Positions 52,198 to 61,624 of a stretch of DNA of 64,000 nucleotides are shown here, piece by piece. The notes under the pieces are model-generated. The model searched no databases, was not told the DNA's origin, and worked only from the letters and a program-made list of their open reading frames with translations. The DNA is from Sphaerisporangium sp039871875 (lineage in GTDB: Bacteria; Actinomycetota; Actinomycetes; Streptosporangiales; Streptosporangiaceae): positions 1 through 64,000 of the forward strand of contig NZ_JBDPMD010000041.1 of NCBI RefSeq assembly GCF_039871875.1, in the 5' to 3' direction. Position 1 is the stretch's first letter. Each line of letters begins with the position of its first letter. A program made the translations under genes and the position numbers.

Positions 52198-52716
52198 ATG
52201 GATGCGCGAGGCGGTCTGGTACCGGCACTCTGGAGCGGTACGTCCACCGCGGTCAAGTTGTTGATAGCCAGCCTCGCCTTCGCCGGCGCGTACACCGGGG
52301 TGGGGGCCACCCGCGACGCCGCCACGCCCCCCGCCGCCGCCGCGCCGACGCAGCGCACCACCGTGGTGCTGTCGGCGCAGGCCATGCCGGCGGAGGAGGC
52401 CCGCGTGCCCGTGCCCGGCGTCATCAGCGTGGCCGCCGCCGAGGGCACCGGATGCGCCCGCACCTACCACGCGCAGAGCGTCATCGAGCCGGACGGCACC
52501 GGCGCCGCCGTCCTGTACGACTGGCGGCTGTGGCGCTGGAGCACCGGCACCCGCGAGTGGCTCCCGTACACCTCCTCCGCCCCCGCCGGCTTCGTGGGCC
52601 CGGGCCGCGCCGTCGCCTGGCACCCGCGCATCGTGGACAACCCGGGCCTGTACCGGGTGGAACTGGCGGTGGACGGCGAGGCCGTGGTCAGCGAGAAGTT
52701 CCGCGTGACCTGCTGA
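52198..52716 (+). CDS. Small secreted or membrane-anchored protein
   Basis: A 172-residue protein. An N-terminal hydrophobic segment (about residues 16-36, AVKLLIASLAFAGAYTGVGA) acts as a signal peptide or anchor. After an Ala/Pro-rich spacer the rest (about 85-172) is a beta-rich extracellular domain of roughly 90 residues, Trp-rich, with Cys at the start and end that may form a disulphide (GCARTYHAQSV to RVTC). I do not recognise a family. The ATG at 52198 has AGGGGAGGG upstream. A strong terminator follows at 52733-52770. Confidence 0.8.
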   Translation: MDARGGLVPALWSGTSTAVKLLIASLAFAGAYTGVGATRDAATPPAAAAPTQRTTVVLSAQAMPAEEARVPVPGVISVAAAEGTGCARTYHAQSVIEPDGTGAAVLYDWRLWRWSTGTREWLPYTSSAPAGFVGPGRAVAWHPRIVDNPGLYRVELAVDGEAVVSEKFRVTC

Positions 52717-52732
52717 GCGGCACCCCCTGAGC

Positions 52733-52770
52733 AGAGGCGCCCCGGGTGGCAGGGACCCCGGGGCGCCTCT
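52733..52770 (+). terminator. Strong terminator after the secreted-protein gene
   Basis: AGAGGCGCCCCGGG (52733-52746) and CCCGGGGCGCCTCT (52757-52770) are perfect 14-base arms with a 10-base loop, 16 bases after the stop codon. Confidence 0.85.
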
Positions 52771-52774
52771 TCAC

Positions 52775-52985
52775 GTCGTCAGGACAGAGTCCCCTGGCGC
52801 GTCGTCAGGACAGGGTCCCCTGGCGCGTCGTCAGGACAGGGTCCCCTCGTCGTCAGGACGGTGTCCCCGCGGCGTCTCGTCAGGACGGGTGCCCGTGGCG
52901 CGTCGTCAGGACGGGGTGCCCGTGGCGCGTCGTCAGGACGGGGTGCCCGTGGCGCGTCGTCAGGACGGGGTGCCCGCGGCGCCGC
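52775..52985. repeat. Tandem array of about eight 22-28-base units reaching into the BTAD gene
   Basis: Units begin with GTCGTCAGGAC and mostly end with GTGGCGC or CTGGCGC; starts are near 52775, 52801, 52827, 52849, 52876, 52902, 52929 and 52956. The last three are almost identical, while the first four have drifted. The final unit contains the stop codon (TCA at 52960-52962 on this strand) and last codons of the BTAD regulator gene, so the array looks like copies of that gene's 3' end. Confidence 0.85.
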
Positions 52986-55900
52986 TGAGCGACTTGCGGG
53001 CCGCCGTCACCCAGCGGGACACGCCGACCCGTTCGGCCACCGCGAGCGCCTTCTCGTAGTGGGCGCGGCCCTCGTCGGGCTGGCCGAGCCACACCGCGAG
53101 GTCGCCGAGGGTCTGCGCCACCGGCCACAACGCCACCACACCGGTGCCGGCGCCCGCGATGCGGTCGGAGAACGGGCCGAGCGTGGCGTAGGCGTCCTGC
53201 ATGCGGTCCCGGTCGTCCAGCAACATCCCCGCAAGCGCCCGCCACATCATGGCGAGCTCGTACAGGAAGTCGGGGCGCACGGCGGTGCGGGTGGCCGCGA
53301 CCGCGCGGGCGTCCTTGAGGTGACCGGCCGAGGCGAGGGCGACCGCGTAGGCGTCCAGCGTCCACTTGGCGCCGCGGCGGTGCGCCTCCTCCAGCGGCTC
53401 CACCATGTCGGCCGCCTTGCCCTCCACCAGGCGCAGGCAGAACGTCGTGATCAGCGGCAGGTCCTGGCGGCCCTCCAGCATGCCGGCCCGCGCGGTGAGC
53501 CGCGCGGCGTTGCGGTACGCCCGTTCCGCCCCCGCGAAGTCGCCGGCGATCATCAGCCGCTGGCCCGCGTACCAGGCCCCCACCGCGGACGGCGCGGGCA
53601 GGTCGTACCGCCTCGCCAGCCGCTCGGCGGCGTTGATCTGCGCGTCCGCCTCGGCGAAGTCGCCGCGGGCCGCCGCGCACTCCATGAGCACCAGGTGCGC
53701 CAGGGCCTGCACCGCGATCTGCCCGGACGCCTGCCCGACCTCCAGCAGCTCGCGGCCGATGGCCTCGCGTTCGTCCACCACCGTGATGACGTACGACTGC
53801 CGCAGCCGGCCGCTCAGCGCGACCGCGAGCAGCGCCGGGTCGCCGCTGCGCCTGGCCAGCTCCTCGGCCTCCAGCGACGCCTCGTAGCCGCGGCCGGTGG
53901 CCGAGCCCTCCAGTTCCAGGGCCAGGGTGGCGAGCAGGCTGGCCCGCAGCGACTGCTCGCTCGGCGGCAGCTCGATGAGCGCCCGCTCGGTGACGTCCAC
54001 GATCTCCCAGGCGGTGCGGGTGAGGTCGCGGGCGATGCCCTTGTGCGGCACCGCGACCGAGGCGGCGATGCGCGCGGTCAGCTCCAGGTCGCCGAGCGGC
54101 AGCGCCGAGTCCATGGCCTCGCGGCGGCGGGCTCGGGCGGCCGTCATGTCGCCGCACAGGGCCAGGGCCTTGATGAGGCGCAGTTGCAGCAGCAGCCGCT
54201 CCTTGGGGGCGCGGGCCTCGGGGTGGGCCCGGTCGAACGCCGCGATGGCCCGCTCCCACAGCGTGGCGGCCTCGCGGTGCGCGTACCGCCGTTCTGCCTG
54301 CTCGGCGGCGAGACCCGCGTAGTGGACGGCCTTGGCGGCGGTCTCGGCGGTGCCCGCGGCGTCGTAGTGGTGGGCGAGGGCCGCGACGTCCGAGGGGGAC
54401 ATGTCCTCGATCACGTACGCGACGGCCGCGTGCAGGCGCGAGCGGCGCAGCCGGGACGCGTCGGAGTACAGAGTGTCGCGCACCAGGTCGTGGTCGAAGC
54501 GCAGCCTGCCGGGCCCCGGCTCGGTGACCAGCCCGGCGAGCAGCGCGGCCTCCACGGCGTCCACCACGGCGTCCTCGTCGCCCGACACGTCCACCAGCAC
54601 GTCGATGTCCACGTCCCTGCCGATCACCGCGGCCTGCAGCAGGATCTGCTGGGCCGTGGACGGCAGGCGGGCGATGCGGCGGCGCAGCACGTCGCGCACG
54701 CCCGAGGGGACCTCGGACATCACCTCGGCGGCGGTGGCCCGGCCGGTGCCCGTCTCGGAGTCCAGCAGGCGCACGGTCTCGCGGACGAAGAACGGGTTGC
54801 CGCCGGTCCGTTCGATGATCGTGCCGACGGCGTCCTCGTCCACCTCGCGCACGCAGGTGGCCCGCACCAGCTCGGCCACCGCCTCCTCGCTCAGCCCTTC
54901 CAGCTCCACCCGCACCGGGCCGAGGCGGGCGAGGGCGGCGAGCACGTCGGACTGCCGGTCGTTCAGCTCGCCGTCCCGGCAGGTCACCACCAGGAGCACG
55001 CGGCTCGTGGCGAGCAGGCTCGGCAGGGCGCGCAGCAGCGCGAGGGTCTGGTCGTCCGCCCAGTGCAGGTCCTCAAGCACGACCAGCACGGGGGCGTCCC
55101 TGGCGATGCCCGCGATGTAGCCGCCGACGGCCCGGTGCAGGCGGAACCCGCCGGACGCCTGGTCGTCCTCGTCCACCGGGGCGGCGTCGTCAAGCAGGGG
55201 CGCCAGCAGCGCCCCGTACTCACCGGTGCCGCGCACCGCGGCGAGCGTGCGCAGCACCTCGACCCAGGCCCAGCCCGGCGGGGTGGCACTGCTGTCAGGA
55301 CAGCCGCCCGCCGTGGTGATCCAGCCCTGCCCGGCGAGGGACTCGGCGAGCCTGCGGATCAGCGTGGTCTTGCCCGCGCCGGGATCCCCCGCCACCACGG
55401 CCGCGGTGAACCGCCCGGCCCTGGCGTGCGGCGCGGCCCCGGTCAGCCGGTCCAGCTCGGCGTCCCTGCCGACGAACGGCTCCGGCGCCAACGGCGGCAT
55501 GTCCGGCTGCTCCGGCCGGGGCGGCCACGTCCCGGGGATCTCCGCCGCCCTGGGCCGCGGGTGCGGCGCCAGCTCCAGCCCCGGGTCCTGCGACAGGATG
55601 TCGGACTCCATCTTGCGGAGCGCCGGCCCCGGGTCGATCCCCAGCTCGTCCGCCAGCGTCGTCCGGGCCCGCCGCAGCGCCGCCAGCGCGTCCCCCTGCC
55701 GCCCGCACCGGTACAGCCCGAGGGACAGCAACCGCCACCCCTCCTCCCGCAGCGGATTCTCCCCCGTCAACGCCTCAAGGTCAGGCACCGTCTCCGCATG
55801 CAACCCGAGCCGCAACCCCGCGTCCGCGTGCCGCTCCCGCGCCACCAGCCGCAACTCCGCCAGCCTGCTGACCTCGGCCTCCGCCCACTGCTGCTCGGCG

Positions 55901-56337
55901 AAGTCCGCGTACGGCGTGCCGCTCCACAACCCGAGCGCCGTCTCCAGCGCCCCACGAGCCGACTCAGGATCGTCGTTGTCGAGGAACTTCCCCGCCGACC
56001 GCACCATCGCCTCGAACCTGAGCGCGTCCACCTGCTCAGGCGCCGTCCGAAGCGCGTACCCCGAGGCGACCGTCACCAGCAGCCGATTGGGCCCCCCACG
56101 TGGCCGCCCCGGCTCCAGCACCCGCCGAAGCCGTGAGATGTACACCTGAAGCCCCGACTGGGCACCCTTCGCCCCCTCGTCGGCCCACAGGTCGAACAGC
56201 AGGGTGTCCACCGGGACGACCTGCCCCCGCGCCACCAGTAATCGCGCGAGCACCGCACGCTGCCGGAGCCCACCGAGATCAACCTCGTCATCGCCGTCGT
56301 ACGCCTCGACCGGCCCCAAAACCCGGAACGTCACCAT
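52960..56337 (-). CDS. AfsR/SARP-type regulator with BTAD and ATPase domains
   Basis: A 1125-residue transcription regulator. Residues 1-95 form an OmpR-like DNA-binding domain (RAVLARLLVARGQVVPVDTL), and about 97-245 the BTAD domain (LWSGTPYADFAEQQWAEAEV). An AAA/NTPase region follows: Walker A at about 312-325 in AVVAGDPGAGKTTLIRRLAE, and LVVLEDLHWADDQTLALL as the Walker B. The rest is a helical, TPR-like array. Such proteins activate secondary-metabolite or stress genes in actinomycetes. The ATG at 56337 or the GTG at 56334 is the start. It is divergent from the caspase-nSTAND gene, with 382 bases between, and may regulate it. Confidence 0.92.
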   Translation of the reverse strand: MVTFRVLGPVEAYDGDDEVDLGGLRQRAVLARLLVARGQVVPVDTLLFDLWADEGAKGAQSGLQVYISRLRRVLEPGRPRGGPNRLLVTVASGYALRTAPEQVDALRFEAMVRSAGKFLDNDDPESARGALETALGLWSGTPYADFAEQQWAEAEVSRLAELRLVARERHADAGLRLGLHAETVPDLEALTGENPLREEGWRLLSLGLYRCGRQGDALAALRRARTTLADELGIDPGPALRKMESDILSQDPGLELAPHPRPRAAEIPGTWPPRPEQPDMPPLAPEPFVGRDAELDRLTGAAPHARAGRFTAAVVAGDPGAGKTTLIRRLAESLAGQGWITTAGGCPDSSATPPGWAWVEVLRTLAAVRGTGEYGALLAPLLDDAAPVDEDDQASGGFRLHRAVGGYIAGIARDAPVLVVLEDLHWADDQTLALLRALPSLLATSRVLLVVTCRDGELNDRQSDVLAALARLGPVRVELEGLSEEAVAELVRATCVREVDEDAVGTIIERTGGNPFFVRETVRLLDSETGTGRATAAEVMSEVPSGVRDVLRRRIARLPSTAQQILLQAAVIGRDVDIDVLVDVSGDEDAVVDAVEAALLAGLVTEPGPGRLRFDHDLVRDTLYSDASRLRRSRLHAAVAYVIEDMSPSDVAALAHHYDAAGTAETAAKAVHYAGLAAEQAERRYAHREAATLWERAIAAFDRAHPEARAPKERLLLQLRLIKALALCGDMTAARARRREAMDSALPLGDLELTARIAASVAVPHKGIARDLTRTAWEIVDVTERALIELPPSEQSLRASLLATLALELEGSATGRGYEASLEAEELARRSGDPALLAVALSGRLRQSYVITVVDEREAIGRELLEVGQASGQIAVQALAHLVLMECAAARGDFAEADAQINAAERLARRYDLPAPSAVGAWYAGQRLMIAGDFAGAERAYRNAARLTARAGMLEGRQDLPLITTFCLRLVEGKAADMVEPLEEAHRRGAKWTLDAYAVALASAGHLKDARAVAATRTAVRPDFLYELAMMWRALAGMLLDDRDRMQDAYATLGPFSDRIAGAGTGVVALWPVAQTLGDLAVWLGQPDEGRAHYEKALAVAERVGVSRWVTAARKSLSGAAGTPS

Positions 56338-56719
56338 CTCAGCCGCCACGCTATGCGGCCCCGTCGAGCACGCACAAGCCAATGGCCGAGGTCCCTATCG
56401 TTCCCGACCCGACGGTCGCAGAGCCCCGACCCACCCAACCCCACGAGGTTACCGCCACCGATCTCCCCTCGCCCCTTCCACCGCCGGGCACCCTCACGTT
56501 TTCCGGCCGCCACCTTTCCCGCTATAACGACGCTGTATGCATCCTGTCAGTAATCGCATGGCTATGTACCGTATCGAAGATCGGCGTTAGAGTCCCGGGC
56601 AGGAGCCGGTCGGCGAGCCGCAGAAGGCGTACCGGACCTCGGCCGCGCGGGGGCGGCGGCACCGGGGTCCCGGGGTGGACGCACGACCGGACGTCGAAGG
56701 CGAGGTCCCAGGGGGAACG
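56338..56719. promoter_or_regulatory. Divergent promoter region between the BTAD and caspase-nSTAND genes
   Basis: No credible gene lies here. An AT-richer patch at about 56510-56590 probably holds promoter elements for the plus-strand gene. I could not assign reliable hexamers or SARP-type heptamer repeats. Confidence 0.4.
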
Positions 56720-59700
56720 GTGACACCTGACGTGTCGGACGGTCTGCTGCTGGCGCGCCCCGGGGCGCGGGTGCTGCTGGTGGGCTCGGGCCGGTACCGC
56801 GACGGCTCCCGCCTGCCCGAGGTGGCGGCCGTACCGCGCACCGTCGCCGACCTGAGCCGCTGCCTGGTCGACCGCACCGGCCTCGACCCGTCGCACCTCA
56901 CCGTGCTCGAAGACCCGGCGGACCCCCAGGAGTTCGGTGCGGCCCTGGTGGAGGCCGCCACTCAGGCCACCGACGTCCTCGTCCTGTACTACGTCGGCCA
57001 CGGCCTGCTCAGCCCACGCGGCGAGTTGCACCTGGCCACCCACGCCACCCGCGACCTGACCACCGGCATCCCGAGCCACCAGGCCCTGCCGTACAAGACC
57101 GTCGACGAGGTCCTGGCGACGTGCCGGGCCGCGACCGTGCTGGTCGTCCTGGACTGCTGTTTCTCCGGACGGGCCCAGGCGGCATGGCGGGCCGGCCTTG
57201 AGGAGGTGTTCGCCACCGTACGGCCCGGCTGCCACGTCCTTGCCGCCGCCGGCCCCAGCGAAGCCGCGTGGGCCCCGGAGGGACAACCGCACACCGCGAT
57301 GTCCGGCGCGCTGATCCACCTCCTGACCGGCGGCGACCCCACCGCCGGCCCCCGGCTCACCATCGACGACCTCCACAGAGCCGTGTCACGCGACCTCACC
57401 GACCGCGGCCTGCCCGCCCCCCACCGCAAGGTCAGCGAGTCCGGCGTCCGGCGTCCGTTCGCCGTCAACATCGCCACCGGCGACGCGGAGGGCGACGACA
57501 CCGGCCAGGTCAGCCCGTACCGTGGCCTGGCCGCCTTCGGCCCGCAGGACGCCGAGTTCTTCTTCGGCCGCACCCGCCTGACACAGACCCTGGTCGACCG
57601 GGTGGCCGAGCAACTCTCCCACGCCGGACCACTGATGGTCGTCGGCCCCTCCGGCGCCGGCAAGTCCTCCCTGCTGCGCGCCGGCCTGATGGCCGCTCTC
57701 GAACGGACCCCCGCCACGCACGTACTGCTGTTCACCCCCGGCCGCGACCCCGTGGACGCGCTGACCACCCGCCTGACGGCTCTCGGCGACCCCCTCCCCG
57801 CCTGCCTGGAGGATCCCCCCGGCGCCGCCCCCTGGACACCCGCCGGGCCGGGGCAGCGCGTCGTCATCGCCGACCAGTTCGAGGAGGTCTTCACCCTGTG
57901 CCAGGACGAAGGCCGCCGCCGCCTCTTCGTCGCCGCGTTGCAGGAGATGTGCGCGAACGCCGTGGTCGTCCTCGCGCTGCGCGCCGACTTCTTCGGCCGC
58001 TGCATGTCCCACCCCGAACTGGCCGCCGCCCTCGACCACCCCCTCCTCGTCACCCCCATGACCACCGCCCAGCTCAGGGAAGCCATCGAAGGCCCGGCGC
58101 GCCTGGCCGGGCTGACCCTCCAGCCCGGTCTCGTCGACCTGCTCATGGAGGAGATCCGCGCCGACATGGCCGCCGCCGGACACGGCGGCGAGATCCTGCC
58201 CCTCCTCTCCCACGCCCTGCTCGCCACCTGGCGCCGCCGCGAAGGCACCACCCTCACCACCGCCGGCTACCTCGCCACCGGCGGCGTCACCCAAGCCCTG
58301 GCCCGCAGCGCCGAGACCACCCTGGAGTCACTCGACCTGCTCGGCCGTCGCGCCGCCCGCCAGATGCTCCCCCGCCTGGTCCAACTCGGTGAAGGCGCCG
58401 ACGACACCCGCGTCCGCCTCCCCCGCACCGAACTCCTCTCCTCGGCGAACCACCCGCCCGACGCCTCGTCGAACAGCGAGCAGGCCCTCGCATGGCAGGT
58501 CCTGGACCGTTTCGTAGCCGCCCGCCTGATCACCGTCGACGCCGACACCATCCAGCTCAGCCACGAAGCCCTCATCCGCGCCTGGCCCCGATTACGCGAC
58601 TGGATCGCCGCCGACCGCGCCACCCTCCTCACCCGCCAACGCCTGGACCAACAGGCCCGCGACTGGGCCACCCACGACCACGACCCCTCCTACCTCTACA
58701 CCGGCACCCTCCTGGCCACGGCCGAACAGGCTTACACCCGCTGGAAGTCCGACCCGGCCAAGTTCCCACCCCTGTCCGAACTCTCCGAACGTTTCCTTCG
58801 CGCCGGCACGGAGGCCAAGGACAGGGCCCGACACACCCGGCGTCTCGGTGTCGCTGCCGTGGCCACGTCCCTCACCCTGGTGATGATCACCGCGATCGCC
58901 ATCGCGATCAACGCCGTCGGCACCGCCCGTACCGCCGAACAACAGCGCCTGGCGCAACTGTCCCAGCAGGTGGCCGCTCGGAGCGACGATCTGGTTGGCA
59001 TCGATCCGGTCCTGTCTCGCCAACTCGCTGTGGCCGCGTTCAACTTGTCGCGGACACCTGAGGCGAGATTCAGTCTCGTGAACACTTGGGCCAACCCCAA
59101 CCTGCTAACGCTGAGCGGGCATGGCGCTCCGGTGCTGGCGGTGGCGGTCGGCCAGGTGGAGGGCAGGTCGGTCATCGTTTCCGGCAGCGGTGACGCCACG
59201 GTGCGGGTGTGGGATGCCGGGACTGGTAAACCGGTGCGTACGCTCAGCGGACACGATGGTGGTGTGTTTGCGGTGGCGGTGGGGCAGGTGGAGGGCAGGC
59301 CCGTTATGGTCTCCGGCAGCGGTGACGCCACGGTGCGGGTGTGGGATGCCGAGACTGGTAAACCGGTGCGTACGCTGAGGGGGCACGGTGCCGGTGTGTC
59401 TGCGGTGGCGGTGGGGCAGGTGGAGGGCAGGCCGGTCATTGTCTCCGGCAGTTACGACACCACGGTGCGGGTGTGGGATGCCGGGACTGGTAAACCGGTG
59501 CGTACGCTCAGCGGACACGTCGATTCGGTGCTCGCGGTGGCGGTCGGCCAGGTGGAGGGCAGGTCGGTCATCGTTTCAGGCAGCGGTGACGCCACGGTGC
59601 GGGTGTGGGATGCCGGGACTGGTAAACCGGTGCGTACGCTCAGCGGACACGATGGTGGTGTGTTCGCGGTGGCGGTGGGGCAGGTGGAGGGCAGGCCCGT

Positions 59701-60397
59701 TATGGTCTCCGGCAGTGACGACGCCACGGTGCGGGTGTGGGATGCCGGGACTGGTAAACCGGTGCGTACGCTCAGCGGACACGTCGATTCGGTGCTCGCG
59801 GTGGCGGTCGGCCAGGTGGAGGGCAGGCCGGTCGTCATTTCCGGCAGCGGTGACGGTACGGTGCGGGTGTGGGATGCCGGGGGTGGTAAGCCGGTGCGTA
59901 CGTTGAGCGGGCACGGCGGTGGTGTGTCTGCGGTGGCGGTGGGGCAGGTGGGGGATAGGCCAGTCATCGTTGCCGGCAGTGACGACAAGAAGGTGCGGGT
60001 GTGGGATGCGTTGACTGGTAAGTCGGTGCGTACGTTGAGCGGACACGGGGATGTGGTGTCTGCGGTGGCGGTAGGGCAGGTGGGTGGTAGGCCGGTCATT
60101 GTCTCCGGCAGTGACGACAGCACGGTGCGGGTGTGGGATGCGTTGACTGGTAAGTCGGTGCGTACGTTGAGCGGACACGGGGATGTGGTGTCTGCGGTGG
60201 CGGTAGGGCAGGTGGGTGGTAGGCCGGTCATCGTTTCCGGCAGTGACGACAGGACGGTGCGGGTGTGGGATCTGACGCCTCCTAGTGATCTCGAACTTCT
60301 TAGGGGCGTCTGCGCACGCGTCTCGGTTCCTTTCACGCAGGAACAGTGGGAGCAGTACGTCGGGATAGGGGAATCTATCCAGCCGGTTTGCCCCTGA
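56720..60397 (+). CDS. Caspase-like, nSTAND NTPase and WD40-repeat protein
   Basis: A protein of 1225 residues. A caspase-fold protease lies at about residues 15-255; the catalytic His is in VLYYVGHGLL (about H94) and the Cys in VVLDCCFSG (about C147). A P-loop nSTAND-type ATPase follows, with Walker A in VVGPSGAGKSSLLRAG (K315) and Walker B in RVVIADQFEEVF. A transmembrane-like helix lies at about 712-735. From residue 798 there are nine WD40 repeats of 44 residues, most nearly identical. This is an NLR-like layout: sensor repeats, an ATPase switch and a protease effector. Such proteins are candidates for phage-triggered cell death. The GTG at 56720 is preferred; 56675 is possible. Confidence 0.93.
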   Translation: MTPDVSDGLLLARPGARVLLVGSGRYRDGSRLPEVAAVPRTVADLSRCLVDRTGLDPSHLTVLEDPADPQEFGAALVEAATQATDVLVLYYVGHGLLSPRGELHLATHATRDLTTGIPSHQALPYKTVDEVLATCRAATVLVVLDCCFSGRAQAAWRAGLEEVFATVRPGCHVLAAAGPSEAAWAPEGQPHTAMSGALIHLLTGGDPTAGPRLTIDDLHRAVSRDLTDRGLPAPHRKVSESGVRRPFAVNIATGDAEGDDTGQVSPYRGLAAFGPQDAEFFFGRTRLTQTLVDRVAEQLSHAGPLMVVGPSGAGKSSLLRAGLMAALERTPATHVLLFTPGRDPVDALTTRLTALGDPLPACLEDPPGAAPWTPAGPGQRVVIADQFEEVFTLCQDEGRRRLFVAALQEMCANAVVVLALRADFFGRCMSHPELAAALDHPLLVTPMTTAQLREAIEGPARLAGLTLQPGLVDLLMEEIRADMAAAGHGGEILPLLSHALLATWRRREGTTLTTAGYLATGGVTQALARSAETTLESLDLLGRRAARQMLPRLVQLGEGADDTRVRLPRTELLSSANHPPDASSNSEQALAWQVLDRFVAARLITVDADTIQLSHEALIRAWPRLRDWIAADRATLLTRQRLDQQARDWATHDHDPSYLYTGTLLATAEQAYTRWKSDPAKFPPLSELSERFLRAGTEAKDRARHTRRLGVAAVATSLTLVMITAIAIAINAVGTARTAEQQRLAQLSQQVAARSDDLVGIDPVLSRQLAVAAFNLSRTPEARFSLVNTWANPNLLTLSGHGAPVLAVAVGQVEGRSVIVSGSGDATVRVWDAGTGKPVRTLSGHDGGVFAVAVGQVEGRPVMVSGSGDATVRVWDAETGKPVRTLRGHGAGVSAVAVGQVEGRPVIVSGSYDTTVRVWDAGTGKPVRTLSGHVDSVLAVAVGQVEGRSVIVSGSGDATVRVWDAGTGKPVRTLSGHDGGVFAVAVGQVEGRPVMVSGSDDATVRVWDAGTGKPVRTLSGHVDSVLAVAVGQVEGRPVVISGSGDGTVRVWDAGGGKPVRTLSGHGGGVSAVAVGQVGDRPVIVAGSDDKKVRVWDALTGKSVRTLSGHGDVVSAVAVGQVGGRPVIVSGSDDSTVRVWDALTGKSVRTLSGHGDVVSAVAVGQVGGRPVIVSGSDDRTVRVWDLTPPSDLELLRGVCARVSVPFTQEQWEQYVGIGESIQPVCP
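59111..60298 (+). repeat. Nine 132-base WD40-coding repeats
   Basis: Units start at 59111 and every 132 bases after it. Blocks such as GTGCGGGTGTGGGATGC are identical in almost all units. Units 1 and 4, 2 and 5, and 4 and 6 share long identical runs, and units 8 and 9 are near copies of each other. The pattern points to recent amplification and shuffling of units. The last unit diverges at its end (RVWDLTPPSD). Confidence 0.95.
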
Positions 60398-60446
60398 CGC
60401 AGGCGCCTGGCTTTCGCGATAGATGTGGGTTGTGTCGCGAGCCGGG

Positions 60447-61511
60447 TCAGTCGTGGGTGGCCGGATGGGCCGCCATGGGTTCACGGGCGGGGGATCGGCG
60501 TTTCAAGAGGGTCCAGGCGCCGAGGGCCAGGCCGCCCCAGGGGATTTCGATGGTGTAGGTCCAGAAGCCGAAGAGGATGGCGGCGGCGGTGGCTGAGGCG
60601 GCGGGTTCGCCGAAGGTGATCAAGAGGGCGGCTACGCCGCCTTCCATGATGCCGGCGCCGCTGGGGGTGATGACGGCGCTGGTGAGGACGCGGCTGAGGG
60701 CGAAGACGGCGACGGTTTCCGCGGGGCCGGGGTAGGAACCGGTGGCGGTCAGGCAGGCGGTCATGATGAGGCACTGGAACGCCAGGAAGGCGGTCATGCC
60801 GAGTGACAGGCCTGGCCAGCGTTTGTGCACGATGTCGGCGGTGTCGGCGCGGAGGCGGTGGATGGCGTCCCTGGCGAAGCGTTCGGCGGGGCGGATCTTG
60901 CGGGGGAGGATCCTCAGTGCTCCGTCCACGGCCCGGCCGAGCAGGTCGGCCGCGCGCTCCCAGTACAGGGCGGCGGCGACCACGGCCACCAGGACGAGGA
61001 TGGAGATCGCGCCTCCCCAGGCCGCCGTGGTCACCCGGGAGTCGGGGATCCGTCCCGCCAGCAGCAGGCCCACGATCCCCACGGCGGGCAGGACGAACCG
61101 GAACAGGGTGTTCCAGATGCCGGTGACCAGCGTGTACACCACCACCGGGCGGGTCGCGAACCCCCAGCCCTTGGTCATCGCGAACGTCAGCGCCACCCCG
61201 GCCGCCCCGCCGAACGGCAGCAGGTTGCTCACCGCGCTCCCGGCGCCGTTCAGCGTCAGCGCCTGGAGGTGGCCGAGGCCGGGCAGGGCCGACGTCATCA
61301 CGTAGGTGTACGCCCACAGACTGGCCAGCCAGAGCCCCGCCATCAACAACACCGTCGCCCAGCTCAACGCCGCGAACTGCGCCCCGATGCTCTCCCAGCT
61401 CACCGTGGCCCCGGTGAGGCCGTGCACGATCTCCGGCAGGAACACCACGAGCAGCACCGCCAGCGCCAGTGACCCCACCGACGCCCCGGCCCGCACCCAC
61501 TTGTTCCCCAT
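60447..61511 (-). CDS. YbhN/AglD-type flippase-like membrane protein
   Basis: A 354-residue integral membrane protein of the UPF0104/lysylphosphatidylglycerol-synthase transmembrane family (TIGR00374), with about eight helices. NLLPFGGAAGVALTFAM and the C-terminal SAVITPSGAGIMEGGVAALL block are its conserved signatures. Members act on lipid-linked substrates, as flippases or as the membrane part of lipid-modifying enzymes; the exact role is unknown. No aminoacyl-transferase domain is attached. It converges on the caspase-nSTAND gene, with 49 bases between the stop codons. Confidence 0.9.
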   Translation of the reverse strand: MGNKWVRAGASVGSLALAVLLVVFLPEIVHGLTGATVSWESIGAQFAALSWATVLLMAGLWLASLWAYTYVMTSALPGLGHLQALTLNGAGSAVSNLLPFGGAAGVALTFAMTKGWGFATRPVVVYTLVTGIWNTLFRFVLPAVGIVGLLLAGRIPDSRVTTAAWGGAISILVLVAVVAAALYWERAADLLGRAVDGALRILPRKIRPAERFARDAIHRLRADTADIVHKRWPGLSLGMTAFLAFQCLIMTACLTATGSYPGPAETVAVFALSRVLTSAVITPSGAGIMEGGVAALLITFGEPAASATAAAILFGFWTYTIEIPWGGLALGAWTLLKRRSPAREPMAAHPATHD

Positions 61512-61624
61512 CCGGCCCCCTCCGCACGTCCCCGGTCACCACCGCTCCGGGCGACCCCTCCAGTCTGCTCGCCGGCCGCCGGCCCGCGCGCCCACGGGTG
61601 GGGGCAACCGTACCGGCCCGGCCG

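Noticed and set aside
52775..52985. CRISPR-like array
   Set aside because: The units are directly adjacent without unique spacers and there are no cas genes; it is a simple tandem repeat.
59111..60298. Assembly error as the cause of the repeated WD40 units
   Set aside because: The units differ at many positions, stay in frame and all keep the WD40 motifs, so a real amplification is more likely. Long-read confirmation would still help.
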